Source: Hydra vulgaris (lineage: Eukaryota; Cnidaria; Hydrozoa; Anthoathecata; Hydridae). From it: 64,000 nucleotides of DNA. Position 1 is the stretch's first letter. Every line of letters starts with the position of its first letter. A program made the translations under genes and the position numbers. Shown one piece after another: positions 1 through 11,526 of this stretch. Under the pieces are notes generated by a model, which was given only the letters and a program-made list of their open reading frames with translations, searched no databases and was not told the origin of the DNA. The DNA is taken from the NCBI RefSeq assembly GCF_038396675.1, contig NC_088931.1:16394501-16458500 (forward strand), in the 5' to 3' direction.

Positions 1-523
1 AAATTTTTGTACATATTTTTTAAAGACAAAGATGTGTTGAGTAAAAGTGTATGTCTAGAAATAAAAAAAAGGATTAAAACCAATTTTTGATCAACACTTC
101 CACCCCTCCCTTTCCCTCTTGTCTATTGAACTTCTATTTTCAACCAAATTTTATAGTTTAGTACAATAGTTAGTACAACCATTAATAAAAAAAAGGTATT
201 TCAGCATTTAAATCTGTTTTAAAATGAACAAATTGCAAGAGTTAAAATCAAAACTGAGTGCTTTGTGGTGTATATAATAATAAATATATAATATTTTTAC
301 TTATCATGTAAACTTGTTTATATTTTGAACTATATTATTTGAAGTTCAAATCATTTTGTTTAAAAAGTTATTAGAAAATGAATCAACAAAAATATTTATA
401 TCTTTAGTTAGTAATAATTGTAGTTAGTAATAATGAAGCTCGCTGAATTTGACTTATTTGAAATTTCTATTGCTGAGGAAAATAAACTATAAAAATAAAA
501 ATAACAGATTATGTTTTTTGTAG
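1..523. other. AT-rich non-coding stretch
   Basis: No reading frame, repeat or RNA gene is recognisable. It ends at a TTTTTTGTAG splice-acceptor-like site just before the first recognisable RAG1-like codons. Confidence 0.5.
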
Positions 524-2061
524 GCATTCATATACAAACCAAAAAAAAACTTATTCAACTGCTGGTTTTAACATATTGCCTAGTTGGAAACATTTCAGAA
601 GAAAACAATCTAGAGTAACACCGATTATTATAAATTATCTTGAATCTAATTCTGGTGTTTACTTCAATATATTTCCGGCTATTAAACTGACGATGCAAAT
701 GATATTGGAGAACATCATTGATATAAACATTGAAAATATACTAATGAAAATAAAGTTTGGGTTTTATGATAGTGAAAGCTATGCAATATTTAATTAAAAG
801 ATTATGTTAACACTAGCAATATTATACTGACAATGTTCTGTCCATTTTCACTTAAACCAGAAGCAGGTTTGTTAATATGGTTGCAAAAGTCACCAAATGC
901 CCCATTGGTTCACAAAGTGCTGAATCTTCAAATGGGAAAAGAATCAAGAGAAATTCTTCAATCATTGTCTTTAATTCTGACATAGAAGAGTTAAAAAGTT
1001 TTCTTATGTATAAAAAGGGAAAACTGTGCACACGCTCAAAAGATCAGTGTTTGAATATTGAAAGAATTGAAAATGGTTTTGTAGTCAATCGAGAAACTAT
1101 AACTATGAATAAAATATTTAACCAACTTGAACAAGAAGATGGTTCTTTACTTAAAAAAATTCTGATTACATTACAAGGACCAGACAAACCTTCAAACCAA
1201 TTCTAACCTGTGATGTAAAACCAATACAAGTAATTTGTTATCTTGTATTAGTGTTCATATTATTCTACATTCTTAATATGTGAACATACTTGATATTAAA
1301 ATTATTACATTTAAAATTAATGATATTTTTATAGGCAGTTCATGCTTTACTGAGTACATTTAGAAAATTTCATGAAGACTGGTGTACATGTGAAAACTGG
1401 TGTTTTTCATTGGTCTGAGTCCCCTTTCAGTGCTTCAAGTAGATTTCTGAAGCAAGCAAAGACTTCATTACAAACAGAGATATTTAAAAAAAAAACAGTT
1501 ATAGAATGGGACTTCCCTGATACAATTGGAAAAAGAAGAAGAACAACAACAGGTTATATAGCTAGAGAATTATTGCACAAAAAATTAAACAGGGACTTAG
1601 TTATTGCACAATTGCCTGCTCAATATCATGTAACGTTCCAAGAATTGGAATTGGTGCTCTCAGTAATTCTTCAAGTACTTTCCTCAAAAAGAATTTGTTT
1701 GGATCAATGTAAAAGCTATTTTCTATTCTTATTTATTAAGTTTTCACTTGTTACAAAAATAAATTTACCTGGACCATGGATCAGTATAACAGTATCACTT
1801 CACAAACTGATTGGTCATTCTTGGGAGCTAATTTTGGATAATTAGGAAAGTGGTTTGGGAAATCTTTATGGTTCAGGCTTAAAAGGTAATAACAAAATAT
1901 TAAGATTGATACATACTAGACTCTCAAGAAAAAACTCCTAAATTGTCAATTTAACCGACACCATTAACAAAATGTGGATATCATCTGATCAAATTATTTT
2001 TGACAAGAGAAACAATTCAAAACCATTCGGCAAATTTTGGAATGAAAAAGGATATAGATGA
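524..2061 (+). pseudogene. RAG1-like / Transib-lineage transposase relic
   Basis: Decayed copy of a RAG1-like DDE transposase, read as shifting frames. 576-794 (PSWKHFRRK to DSESYAIF) is the region around the first catalytic Asp. 800-985 (MFCPFSLKPE, LQMGKESREILQSL) follows in another frame. 985-1203 (LCTRSKDQCLNIE) is the middle-Asp region. 1335-2061 contains HWSESPFSAS, GYIARELL, LSVILQVLSSKR, SLHKLIGHSWEL, GLKGNNKILRLI and MWISSDQIIF, which is the C-terminal third. In-frame stops lie at 1843-1845 and 1939-1941, with frameshifts near 797 and 985. From memory of the family, the end motif should read GLEGNNK; Lys at 1882-1884 replaces the catalytic Glu. The family call rests on the HK.L.HS.E and NNK...R...SRK patterns shared with RAG1 and Transib. 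Non-functional. An upstream intron cannot be excluded. Confidence 0.72.
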
Positions 2062-2619
2062 TAAATATTGTCATAAACAAAATGTATCTAATAACATTTT
2101 ATCTAAAGTAACACATATTTTAAAATGTTAACATAAATAAATTACATATTTTAGTACTTCTTTTGATAATTTTTATTGTTTTTGTCATTGATGTACCTAT
2201 GTTATCTTTGTATTACAAAATATACATACATATTTATAAACATTTACACGTATTTTTGTTATAACCAATAAAAAAGCAAGATTTGAGAAATTTTCAATAC
2301 TTTGTTCTTTTAAATTATGACCTAAATATTCTGCAACAAAATTATTTTTTAGTTTTTTCCAAATTTACACATAAAAACCTTTCCAAAAAGTCCTTAATCA
2401 ACCCCATAGCACTTTCTGCTCAAAAGTTATGATCCAATTTCCGTGAAAACAGCTGTTTGACTCACTGTGCACTGTTGAAGACTTTCTAAAAGTCTCTAGT
2501 GCCTAACTTTTGAGAGAAGATATGAGATTTAGTTAACTGGGAATAATGGAGCTTAGCATCAAACATTGATTTCTTGCAATAATGCATAGGCAATTATTTT
2601 CAAGAGAGTTGTTCTTTTA
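2062..2619. other. Non-coding stretch
   Basis: AT-rich sequence after the RAG1-like relic. An AATAAA-type signal lies near 2267. No gene seen. Confidence 0.4.
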
Positions 2620-3245
2620 AAAAAGCTAAAAAAATGATTACGACTTTACATAACAGCTGCACAAGAAAGTGAAAAACTTGGAGCAGAATGAGGCTTGACT
2701 TGGAACTAACGAAAATGAATAAAAGTTTCTATACCTACTTGGATCCAGGAGGTTATGTAGGAGACGCTCTTTTTGTGGAGAGAGAAAACGCATCAGTTCA
2801 AGGATGGTCATGAAGAAAATCATTAAAAGAATCCTAGTCAGCTTTTGGATAGTTATATTTAGTGCGATGGTAGGGTGAGTCCGAAGAAGAAATATGAGAT
2901 AAAAGATTATTAGAGATCATTGCATGGTCAGAACAACCTAAAAAATAACAAGGAGAAACTGTATACAAGCTAGGGTTAAAGACGAGTCACAAATCAAGGA
3001 GTGAAGGTAAATGATCAAGATTGTCTGGAAAACAAGTCACAAAGTTAACTATTTGTTTTAGAGGTTGAGAAATACAAAAGTTGTAGGATTTTAGTGCCAG
3101 CAGGATAGGTGGTGTTAGAGCCAAGCTATTCAGCGTAATGAGCATTAAAGTCACCAATAACAATAATATTGGCAGAGAGGTAAAGAGAAAGGGCATGGAC
3201 ACTAATGAGTGCAGCCTTAAGAAGGAGAACAATAAAAATCAAAGA
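2620..3245 (-). pseudogene. LINE endonuclease fragment (LINE-2 family)
   Basis: Read on the minus strand, this matches the endonuclease and linker part of the LINE at 18.3-19.4 kb. Visible pieces in order are ALSLYLSAN, VIGDFNAHYAE, NHLPSLLDL-like DHLPSLLDL, GCSDHAMIS, YHRTKYNYPKAD, CASYITSWIQ and FQVKPHSAP. Frames switch several times and stops interrupt it (for example after PKAD), so it is an old copy truncated at both ends. No reverse-transcriptase portion is attached. It lies in the presumed intron upstream of the ALDH16A1 exons, in antisense orientation. Confidence 0.75.
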
Positions 3246-4765
3246 GAAAAGTGATTGAGTGAAGAGTTGCTAAGTGGAAGCACATAAAATAATGCACAAT
3301 GTTCACTAATGTAGATTATGAGCAGGCTTCTCAACTTTTAAATTAGCATGGTTTCAAAGAAAAGACCTACACTATGCTCAGAGTAACTCAAACTTTGTAG
3401 ATTTTTGTATGTTTAATGAATAACTAGTGGTTTTGTGAAAAAATAATATCTTGCTTTACATGCAATGGTAAATATAAATCCCGCTGAAACATCTCCATGT
3501 TTCATTCATGATTGTAAAGCAAAAGTTGATGTGTGCCTTTATCGTGAAGCAAATGTTTGATCTTTAATGTTCTATTATTGTTGCAGTTTCAAACTTAATT
3601 CTTAATCAATGCTTTTGCCAATGGATTCATACTCACTAGCGGAAAACTCACAAGCAATCTCACAGGCAATCATTTTTTAATAATCTTGTTGATCTAATAA
3701 TTTTGTTGATCTAATTGATTTTGTATCTCACCAAAAATGAGCATTTGACCTAATCATATAGTTGTTGCATCAATATAATGCAACAAGCTAGAATAACATT
3801 TTTTGCAATAGTTTTTTCTATCAAAAAATTATTATTTGGATTATTCATGTGGTTATTGTCTAGGAGAGTAAAGCTACAATAAAACGTCCACTAATGCTTT
3901 CTTTTGTGTTTCTGTTTTACGTTTTTCTCGATGTAATTTTTTACGTTTTACATTTTTCTCGATGTAATTTTTTTTATTTGTTCTAGGAGATAATGTTTTT
4001 TATAAGTAATCTGCCGTGACCAATCGGTTTTACTTTTAAGTATACCTCCTTTTTTTTTACTTTATACTAACAGTTTTCATAATTAAAAAGAGTTGAATAG
4101 TATTTATTTACAGTAAAATCTGTCACACGTGCTAGGATTAACTAGACTTATCATTTTGCATATGAATTCAAATGATATAAATTATAAGTAAATAAGAAAC
4201 AGCAGTAATAATAAAAATAGTTTTACTATGATCAAGTAAACTTTTCTTTCCTTAACAACAACTGGTTTTTAATTTTAAACTTTTCTTTCCTTAACAACAA
4301 CTGGTTTTTAATTTTAAAATGTTGACATAGACTTTTACTTTTATACGTTAGTAAAACGTTATTTAAAACTTTTTTATGCTGGTAAAATCACACCTTTAAA
4401 CAGTATGGTGAAGAAAACCGTCAGTTACAAGAATTGTGATGATCACTAAAAACAAAGAGCAATTGTATAATAAAGTAGCGTTCCTTTTCATTTTTAACTA
4501 AGCATGTGTGTTGTCAAAATATAATACTTTTGCTATAATATGCTTTTATTTTTTTATATACTTATTTCTTTAAAAACGATTTATGTTTTATACTATTTTA
4601 CTCTTTTTTAGTTGGTAAAATGGTTTGAACGGTTTTTTAGCGACATCTTTGTTTTAACCGTCTTTTTCTTAAGTTTTTCTTGTTTTTAACAGAACAAATT
4701 TATTTTATGTAGCTTTTTAATTATAATGTTAAAATTATAATGTTCATTTAAATTTTTTTAATTAG
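3246..4765. other. Intronic / intergenic AT-rich sequence
   Basis: No coding region seen. It holds a perfect 39-bp tandem duplication at about 4238-4315 and a short duplicated stretch at about 3917-3970. If the ALDH16A1 exons belong to one gene, this is intron sequence. Confidence 0.4.
4238..4315. repeat. 39-bp tandem duplication
   Basis: A unit starting AAACTTTTCTTTCC and ending GGTTTTTAATTTT occurs twice head to tail with a period of 39 bp and no visible mismatch, which suggests a recent duplication. Confidence 0.85.
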
Positions 4766-5370
4766 GAGACGCAATATTATGGAACTGTATTACGAGTGAA
4801 TGAACCTGTTGGTGTTATTGGTATTGCTTGTCCAGATGAATCACCTTTTCTCTCTTTCATTTCACTTATGGCTCCTGCTATAGCACGCGGAAATGCGATC
4901 ATTATTGTGCCTAGTGAAAAGTTCCCTTTGCCAGCGCTTTCTCTTTATCAGGTAATTTAGCGGTATTTATGTTAAAAAAATTACAGATTTTTAGGAAATC
5001 GAAAGAACTCAATTAATTTAGTTTTAAAGTTACTTGATTTTTTTTATTTCAAATGATTTTATTTTTAAAGGTATTAGATACTTCGGACTTACCAGGTGGT
5101 GTTGTCAATATTTTAACTGGAAGTCGTGATCATATATCTAAGATCCTAACTGAACACCAAAACGTTAATGGAATATGGTATTTTGGATCTAAGGAAGGCA
5201 GCCATTTTGTCGAATACACTTCTACAGTAAATGTTAAACGTACATGGGTTAACTACGGTCTAGCACGCGATTGGACAGATAAGTTTCAAGGTTGTGGAGA
5301 AGAGTTTTTGATACACTCTGTTGAATCAAAAAATGTTTGGATTCCCATGGGACACATTTTTGCTAATTAG
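4766..5370 (+). CDS. ALDH16A1: ALDH16A1-type aldehyde dehydrogenase, last two exons
   Basis: C-terminal 161 residues of an aldehyde-dehydrogenase-superfamily protein, join(4766-4951, 5071-5370). Exon one (62 codons) runs from ETQYYGTVLRVNEPVG to LPALSLYQ, with acceptor ATTAG before it and donor GTAATT after it. A 119-bp intron ending TTTTTAAAG follows. The last exon starts VLDTSDLPGGVVNILTG and ends WIPMGHIFAN before TAG. The order of the VNEPVGVIGI, ARGNAIIIVPS, LPGGVVNILTG and WYFGS motifs is that of the ALDH fold. The tail fits the second ALDH-like module of ALDH16A1 better than ordinary ALDH1/2. Both exons are phase 0 and free of lesions, so this is a conserved host gene. Earlier exons were not found in the first 4.7 kb. 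Confidence 0.85.
4952..5070 (+). other. Intron of the ALDH16A1-type gene
   Basis: 119-bp GT-AG intron, phase 0, T-rich before the acceptor. Confidence 0.85.
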
Positions 5371-6059
5371 TTATTCTGTAATTTTTATAAATTTTATATA
5401 TATATAATAATAATATACTTACTAATATAAATATGTATTAACAAAACATTTACTAATATATAGATTGATGACACACTTAATATATTTTTATAAGTCATTT
5501 GTGTACTTTTTTAAATGATTCAAATTTTTTATTGCTTGTTTAACTTTGTCTTATTTTACAAAATCAAACAAACAAGACTTTTGTAAGTTGGTCGTAATGT
5601 TCCTTTCATCAGAACATTTTATAAGTTTAAAACTTTTTGACAGCAAGAAAAAAGAATAAAAAAAATAAATCGTGTCATTGAACTGAAAAAATAAATCTAA
5701 AATCCTTATGCTATATGTAATAAAAAAGTTAGTCGCCAATGATCAGATTTTGTTATTTACATTGTTTTTAGTTTGTCAATTTTCATTTTGATTTGGCACG
5801 AAAGTTTATTATGAACTCAATCTACTTGATGTCGCGGCTGGGGCTTAATTTTAAGGGAAACGTTTTCTAACATGTAGTTTTTCATAATTTGAATGAAATT
5901 TGTTTTGCATATTTATTATAATTATGATTATTTCTCCATAAATTGATTTTGATTTGTTTTGCGATGTGTAGGTTTTGCGTGCTAAATTCAAAATAAAAAT
6001 TTCAAATTAAAGTGAAAGTTGGCCAACTTAAACGCAAAAAAGTGTAGTTTTTTGCTACC
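5371..6059. other. 3' flank of ALDH16A1-type gene
   Basis: AT-rich with no gene. AATAAA-like signals occur near 5655 and 5665, roughly 290 bp after the stop codon, and could serve polyadenylation. Confidence 0.35.
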
Positions 6060-6255
6060 TTAATAGCATACGGTGTTTTTTTAAAAAAAAGTTATAAACG
6101 AAGAGATTGCTGGCCCATGCTAACCTTCATGTAGCGGCACCCCTTTGTGGCATCAGGCTATAAGATAGTCAATGTATGTATTGAAGCCCCCGGTAGCAGG
6201 CTATTTAAATGTGACGTCAGAGATGTTTTCTAAAAACGCATTCATAGTAATATAC
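6060..6255 (+). repeat. Dispersed GC-richer repeat, copy 1
   Basis: This block, including GATTGCTGGCCCATGC, GATAGTCAATGTATGTA, GAAGCCCCCGGTAGCAGGC and CATTCATAGT, recurs in inverted orientation at 44540-44757 with moderate divergence. It is clearly richer in GC than its surroundings and encodes nothing obvious. It could be a SINE or the internal part of a MITE. Confidence 0.7.
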
Positions 6256-6949
6256 GCACATACTCTCGAGTCCTTAATAAACGTTCCCACCCGTTTACTA
6301 CTTTGTGGATATTTTTCCCAACCACCTTAAGCTTATTGAGACCCACTACCCCCCATATAATAATCTTTACTTGTTATCAACAAAAAATTTATATCTCAAA
6401 ACCAAAAAAAAAAGAAATTCAGTGAAAATCGGCCATAACATTAGTAAATAATTTCAGTCACCGATAAAAACAAAAACTTTCAGGGTAAACTGGCTTTAAA
6501 AATCGTCGACATAAGAAATCTCGATTTGCTAAAAATGAACTTTTAGTTTATTTCTCACTAAATCTTTGGTTTTACTCTTTTTTAATTCTTTTTTTGGTTC
6601 AAATCCTATGATTAAAACCATAGATTTGCATAGCTTTGGTTTTAATTGTAGGATTTAATATGCTGAATATATATTTTATACTTTGTTTTATACTTAGCAA
6701 AGTATAAAACTTATAACAGCATATTGAATCCATTTGATAAAACAGCTGTTAGAAAATGCGCATTTGACCGAGAGCCACGTGATAATAGTTTTATGCGTGT
6801 TTTGTAACAAATATTGGTTCGGATTTATCAATTAAAATTTTGTGTTTGAGACATCATATGTATACATCATTTTATATAAACATATTTATAAAGATTAGTT
6901 TTTATACTCCTACTATCAGTTCAACCCCCCCCCCCCCCTCCTCGTTTAT
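6256..6949. other. Non-coding stretch with inverted-repeat end and poly-C tract
   Basis: Contains TACTCTCGAGTCC at about 6261, whose reverse complement occurs at about 11479-11491 beyond LINE-1, and a poly-C run near 6926-6940 followed by CTCCTCGTTTATTA. No gene. Confidence 0.5.
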
Positions 6950-7077
6950 TAGATTTTTTTAGATAATAGAACGCCGATGTGAACGCATGCTTTTTTCGCT
7001 GCTTTTAGAAAATAAAATAAAAAATCGTTAATAGTATTAATAGATATTTATATTATAATAATTTATACTTATTAAAC

Positions 7078-7859
7078 ATGTCTATCACACTTGTTGAAGT
7101 TAAAAAATTGATAACGGAAATGTTTATGAAGTTTAAGATCGAGACGGAAGAAATGCTGAAGCAACAAGAAAATACTTTTATTAACATAGTTCTAACACAA
7201 AAATATTAAATGATCGATTAGACAGAGTTGAACTTAACATCCTTCAAAACTCAACCAAAATAGCATCAATTGCAAAGGAAGTAGAAGAAATCAAAGAAAG
7301 TTTAAATTTTCATGAAGATCTTTTCGATAAAAAAATAAAAACCGCCATTGATTGTCTCGCAAAAGAAAATCTTGCAAACATCAAAGTACAAAATAACAAC
7401 CATGAACTTATAAAAATAAATAACAAACTCAGAGAGATTGAGGATAGGTCAAGGCGTAATAATCTAAGAATTGATGGTGTCCCTGAAAATGACAATGAAA
7501 GCTGGGCTGAATGTGAAAAAAAGGTAAAAGAAATATTCAACAACATATTAGGAGTCAAAAGTGTAAACATTGAAAGAGCACATAGAATAGGCAAAGTTGT
7601 TCACAACAAACATAGAACAATAATCCTAAAACTTCTGGATTTTAAGGAAAAAACTGAAATTCTCAACAACTCTTACAAATTAAAAGGTAAAAATATTTTC
7701 ATATATGAAGATTACTGTAACGAAACGAATGTTATACGAAAGACACTACGTGAAAAAATGAAAGTAGAAAGACAAGCTGGCAAATACGCGTACATTTCAT
7801 ACGACAAACTTATTGTACGAGATTGGAATTCCAAAAAAAGTAATATCTTATCTTTTTAA
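7078..7859 (+). pseudogene. LINE-1 ORF1 (coiled coil plus RRM-like nucleic-acid-binding protein)
   Basis: ORF1 starts at ATG 7078 (MSITLVEVKKL) and meets a stop at about 7207. A one-base shift then opens a long frame to TAA 7857-7859. The first half is rich in Lys, Glu, Asn and Leu heptad-like sequence and is probably a coiled coil. The second half carries REIEDRSRRNNLRIDGVPE and VNIERAHRIG, the signatures of LINE ORF1 proteins with an RRM-type domain that bind the element RNA. The same motifs appear in LINE-3 at 57.9-58.2 and 63.2-63.4 kb. Inactive because of the early frameshift. Confidence 0.8.
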
Positions 7860-7970
7860 ATTTATTTTTTATTTTTTATGGTCTACAATAAATTGATCAC
7901 TAAGTCTTCCTAAAAGATTTTCAAATTGTCGCATACTATTATTTATTGCTAAATCTAAATTATAGCGAAA

Positions 7971-10900
7971 ATGGAAACAGCTAATAATGATTTTGAAAAA
8001 AAAGTTAATTTATTTGAAACGTATAGATTACACCTAGACGACGAATCCGATCCGGATATTAATTATTTTAATGAAATTAATTCTCCTGAATTTGAAACCT
8101 CTTATTTTTATCCTAGTAACGTGAGCAAATATTTAAAAGGCGATAATAAAAGTGATTATCTTAATGCAGTCCACATTAATATACGTAGCTTAAAAAAGAA
8201 TTTTGAAAACTTATTAAATTTTATTAGCGAAGCGGAAAGTTCTTTTGATTTAATTTGTTTAACTGAAACGTGGTGTTTACAAGCAGATTTTAAAAATAAT
8301 TCAAATCTCCATCTCCGAGGTTTTGATCCAGTAATTTTAGAACGAAGTACTAATAAGCGAGGAGGAGGAGTTTTATTTTTTGTTAAACCTTCTGTATAAA
8401 GTTCGAAGCGAAATGTGCGTTTCTGACGAAAACAAAGAGATTTTAACAATAGAACTTATCAATAAGCGTTCAAAAAATATACTAATAAGCTGTTGTTACA
8501 GGCCACCAGCTGGAAGAATTGAAAACTTTGGCAAATTTTTACTAAAAAACATAATAAAGCAAACTGATCTTGAAAAGAAAAAAAATTACTTGATAGGGGA
8601 TTTCAACATAAACTCCTTTGATTATTATGAAAATCAAAGTTCGAGAAAATTTTTTAATGGTTTATTTGAAACTGGAACAATACCTTTAATTAATCGCCCG
8701 ACTAGAATCACAAGTCATTCATCATCATTAATTGATAACATTTTAACAACCGATTTTTTTAATAAGTCGCTAAAAAAAGGAATTATAAAAACCGACGTTT
8801 CCGATCACTTCCCGATTTTTTTTTCTATATGTGTTAATTTAAAAAAAGAAAAGCAGGGAAAAGTTTTTATAAAAAAACGGCTTATCAATAATAATAATTT
8901 AAATTCTTTCAGAGAACAACTATCACTTGTAGATTGGGGTTATATTAACTTTAATGATAATATCAACATAATCTACGACAATTTTTTCAAAACTTTTCAC
9001 CAAGTGTATGATTCCAATTTTCCTTTAATTGAAATAGTTTTAAGCGATAAAGAAATATCATCTCCTTGGATTACTAAAGGTCTCAGAAAATCGTCAAAAA
9101 TTAAGCAGAAGCTTTACATAAAATACCTAAAATCAAAATCTGAAAAACATAAACAAAATTATAAAACTTATACAAACTTATTTGAAAAGCTTCGCAAAAG
9201 TGCAAAAAAAAACTACTATTCAAACTTGCTTAATAAATATAAGCACAACTCAAAACGCGTCTGGCAAATCATGAAGGAGGTGTCTGGAAAACTTAAACCA
9301 AATAAAAATTTACTTCCAAATTTTATACAAATTGATAACAAATTAATAAATGACTCAAATGATATTGCATTTGAATTTAATAAGCTTTTCACGACTATCG
9401 GTACAAAATTAAGCGATAGTATTTCGTTGGTTAAAGATAAATCTGTTGATGAGTTCGAAACATCAATAAGCTCTAATCTAAATTATACTGAGTTAACTTT
9501 TAATGAATTTGAGGTTGCTTTTAAGTCATTAAAACGTAATAAAGCTACTGGGTATGATGATATTAACACAAATATTGTGATTGATTCCTACGATGTTATA
9601 AAAGATATTCTTTATAAAATCTTCAGAGCATCCATTGCACAAGGGTCTTTTCCAGATAAACTAAAAATAGCAAAAGTAACTCCAATCTTTAAGACGGGGG
9701 ATCGTACAAATATAACAAACTATCGCCCTATTTCAGTTCTTCCAGTTTTTTCAAAAATTTTAGAAAGAATAATGTACAACCGAATCTACTCATATCTTGT
9801 TGAAAATAAATTCTATACGAAAACCAATTTGGTTTCAAAAAAAATAATTCAACCGAGCATGCCATTCTTCAACTAACGCGCAATATAACTGACTCTTTTA
9901 AAGACTCTTGTTTATTGATTTGTCTAAGGCATTTGATACTGTCAATCATCAAATTCTGTTAAAAAACTAATATCATATGGTATTAAAGATAAAACCCTAT
10001 TATGGTTTGAAAGTTATCTTACTAACCGTAAACAGTTTGTTTACAATAAAGATTCTATATCTCATCTATTAATGAATATAACATGTGGTGTTCCACAAGG
10101 ATCCATACTTGGTCCACTTATTTTTTTAATATATATAAATGATCTTCATAAATCATCAAACTTAACAACAATAAATTTTGCAGATGACACTAACTTGTTT
10201 TTGTCTCATAAAGATATTAATATGCTTTTTACTAATATGACAAATGAATTAAAAAAAGTATCTGTTTGGTTTAAACAAAATAGATTGTCTCTAAATATAG
10301 AAAAAACTAAATGGACACTTTTTTATCCATCTTCAAAAAAACAGAAACTGCCTCATATCATGCCAGACCTTTTAATTGATAATATAATAATAAAAAGAGA
10401 AAAAGTTACTAAGTTTCTTGGAGTATATATTGATGAGAATCTATCTTGGAGAAATCATATTAATAATACCTCCAATAAAATCGCTAAATGCATTGGAATT
10501 CTCTATAAAGCAAGAAATGTATTATGTAAACACCAGTTAACACAATTATATTATTCATTTATACATTGTCATATAAACTACGCGAATATTATATGGGGAA
10601 GCACTCATAGAACAAAACTAAAATCTCTTTACCTTCATCAGAAACAAGCAGCTCGCGCAATAAATTTTAAAAATCGGTTTTTTCATACGAAACAACTTTT
10701 TAAAGAAATGAATATTTTAAATGTATATCAACAAAATGTCTTTAACATTTTATGTTTCATGTTTAAATGTAGAGAAAAGTTGTTGCCAAACGTATTACAA
10801 AATCTTTATTGTATGAAACCTAAAAACAAATATAATCTTCGAATTAATAACAATCTTATTGCCCCTTTTTGCCATAAAAGCAAAGACCAGTTTTTTGTTT

Positions 10901-11037
10901 CTTATCGAGGTCCTTATCTCTGGAACAAAATAGTCTTACCAAATTTTGATTTTTCTACCCAACTGACTTTTGCCTCATTCAAACAAAAACTTAAAAGAAT
11001 TATATTTTTAATAAAAAATATTTTGATTTACTTTTAA
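7971..11037 (+). pseudogene. LINE-1 ORF2 (endonuclease / reverse transcriptase)
   Basis: Begins METANNDFEKK at 7971. The APE-type endonuclease shows VHINIRSL, LTETWC, IGDFNINSF and SDHFPIFF. The reverse transcriptase shows NYRPISVLPVFSKILERI, CGVPQGSILGPL and FADDTNLF (catalytic Asp pair present). A C-terminal segment with FIHCHINYANIIWG and YRGPYLWNKI follows, ending at 11037. Lesions are a frameshift near 8397 and a damaged stretch at about 9830-10070, where the LSKAFDTVNHQILL core is spread over several frames. The protein cannot be made as one chain. It is the same family as LINE-3 and LINE-4. Confidence 0.88.
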
Positions 11038-11325
11038 TTGTTTTTTTGTTTTGTTTGTTTGTTTATTCGTTGTTGTTCTATTTTGTATATTTTATTTATT
11101 TTTTAATCTTGGCTTTTTAAAATTTTATCTTGGTTTTTACATGTTTTTGCATAAAGTTGTATTATTATTATTATTTCACTTAAGACATTGTATTTTTATC
11201 AAAAATTAACCATATATTGTAAAGGGCTTCATGACAAGATCCACATGATCTTCTAGAAGTCCTGTCGTTACTAATGTAAAAATTGTAAAATATAATTGGT
11301 TATTGTAATATTTTTAAACGGCAAA

Positions 11326-11367
<42 letters not shown>

Positions 11368-11369
<2 letters not shown>

Positions 11370-11526
11370 TTTGAGAAAAAATCTACTCCCCCCCCTCGTT
11401 TATTAAAAAACCCCCGTTTGTTAGATCTGGACTAAAATTCCCACCCACCCGTTTATTCCCACCCTCCCTTGTATTCGGGACTCGAGAGTACACTTTTACA
11501 TACATCCGCATATATAAACACATGTA
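11368..11526. other. Short spacer between LINE-1 and Tc1
   Basis: Contains C-rich runs (CCCCCCCTCGTTTATTA) resembling those on the other side of LINE-1, and GGGACTCGAGAGTA at about 11478-11491, the inverted partner of the 6261 motif. Confidence 0.45.

Larger units (their letters stand above)
6950..11367 (+). mobile_element. LINE-1: near full-length CR1-like non-LTR retrotransposon
   Basis: Two-ORF LINE with a short 5' leader (about 6950-7077), ORF1 (7078-7859), ORF2 (7971-11037), a 3' UTR and an A-tail of about 38 nt ending near 11367. The 3' UTR holds a stem-loop-like block (11226-11270, CATGACAAGATCCACATGATCTTCTAGAAGTC); each half of this block is recognisable again on the minus strand at 63.5 kb. 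Both ORFs are broken by frameshifts. The 5' boundary is approximate and no clear target-site duplication was found. Confidence 0.8.

Noticed and set aside
877-960. ATG at 877 as a gene start
   Set aside because: The matching RAG1-like text over this stretch lies in another frame (LIWLQKSPNAPL); the ATG frame becomes relevant only after about 985.
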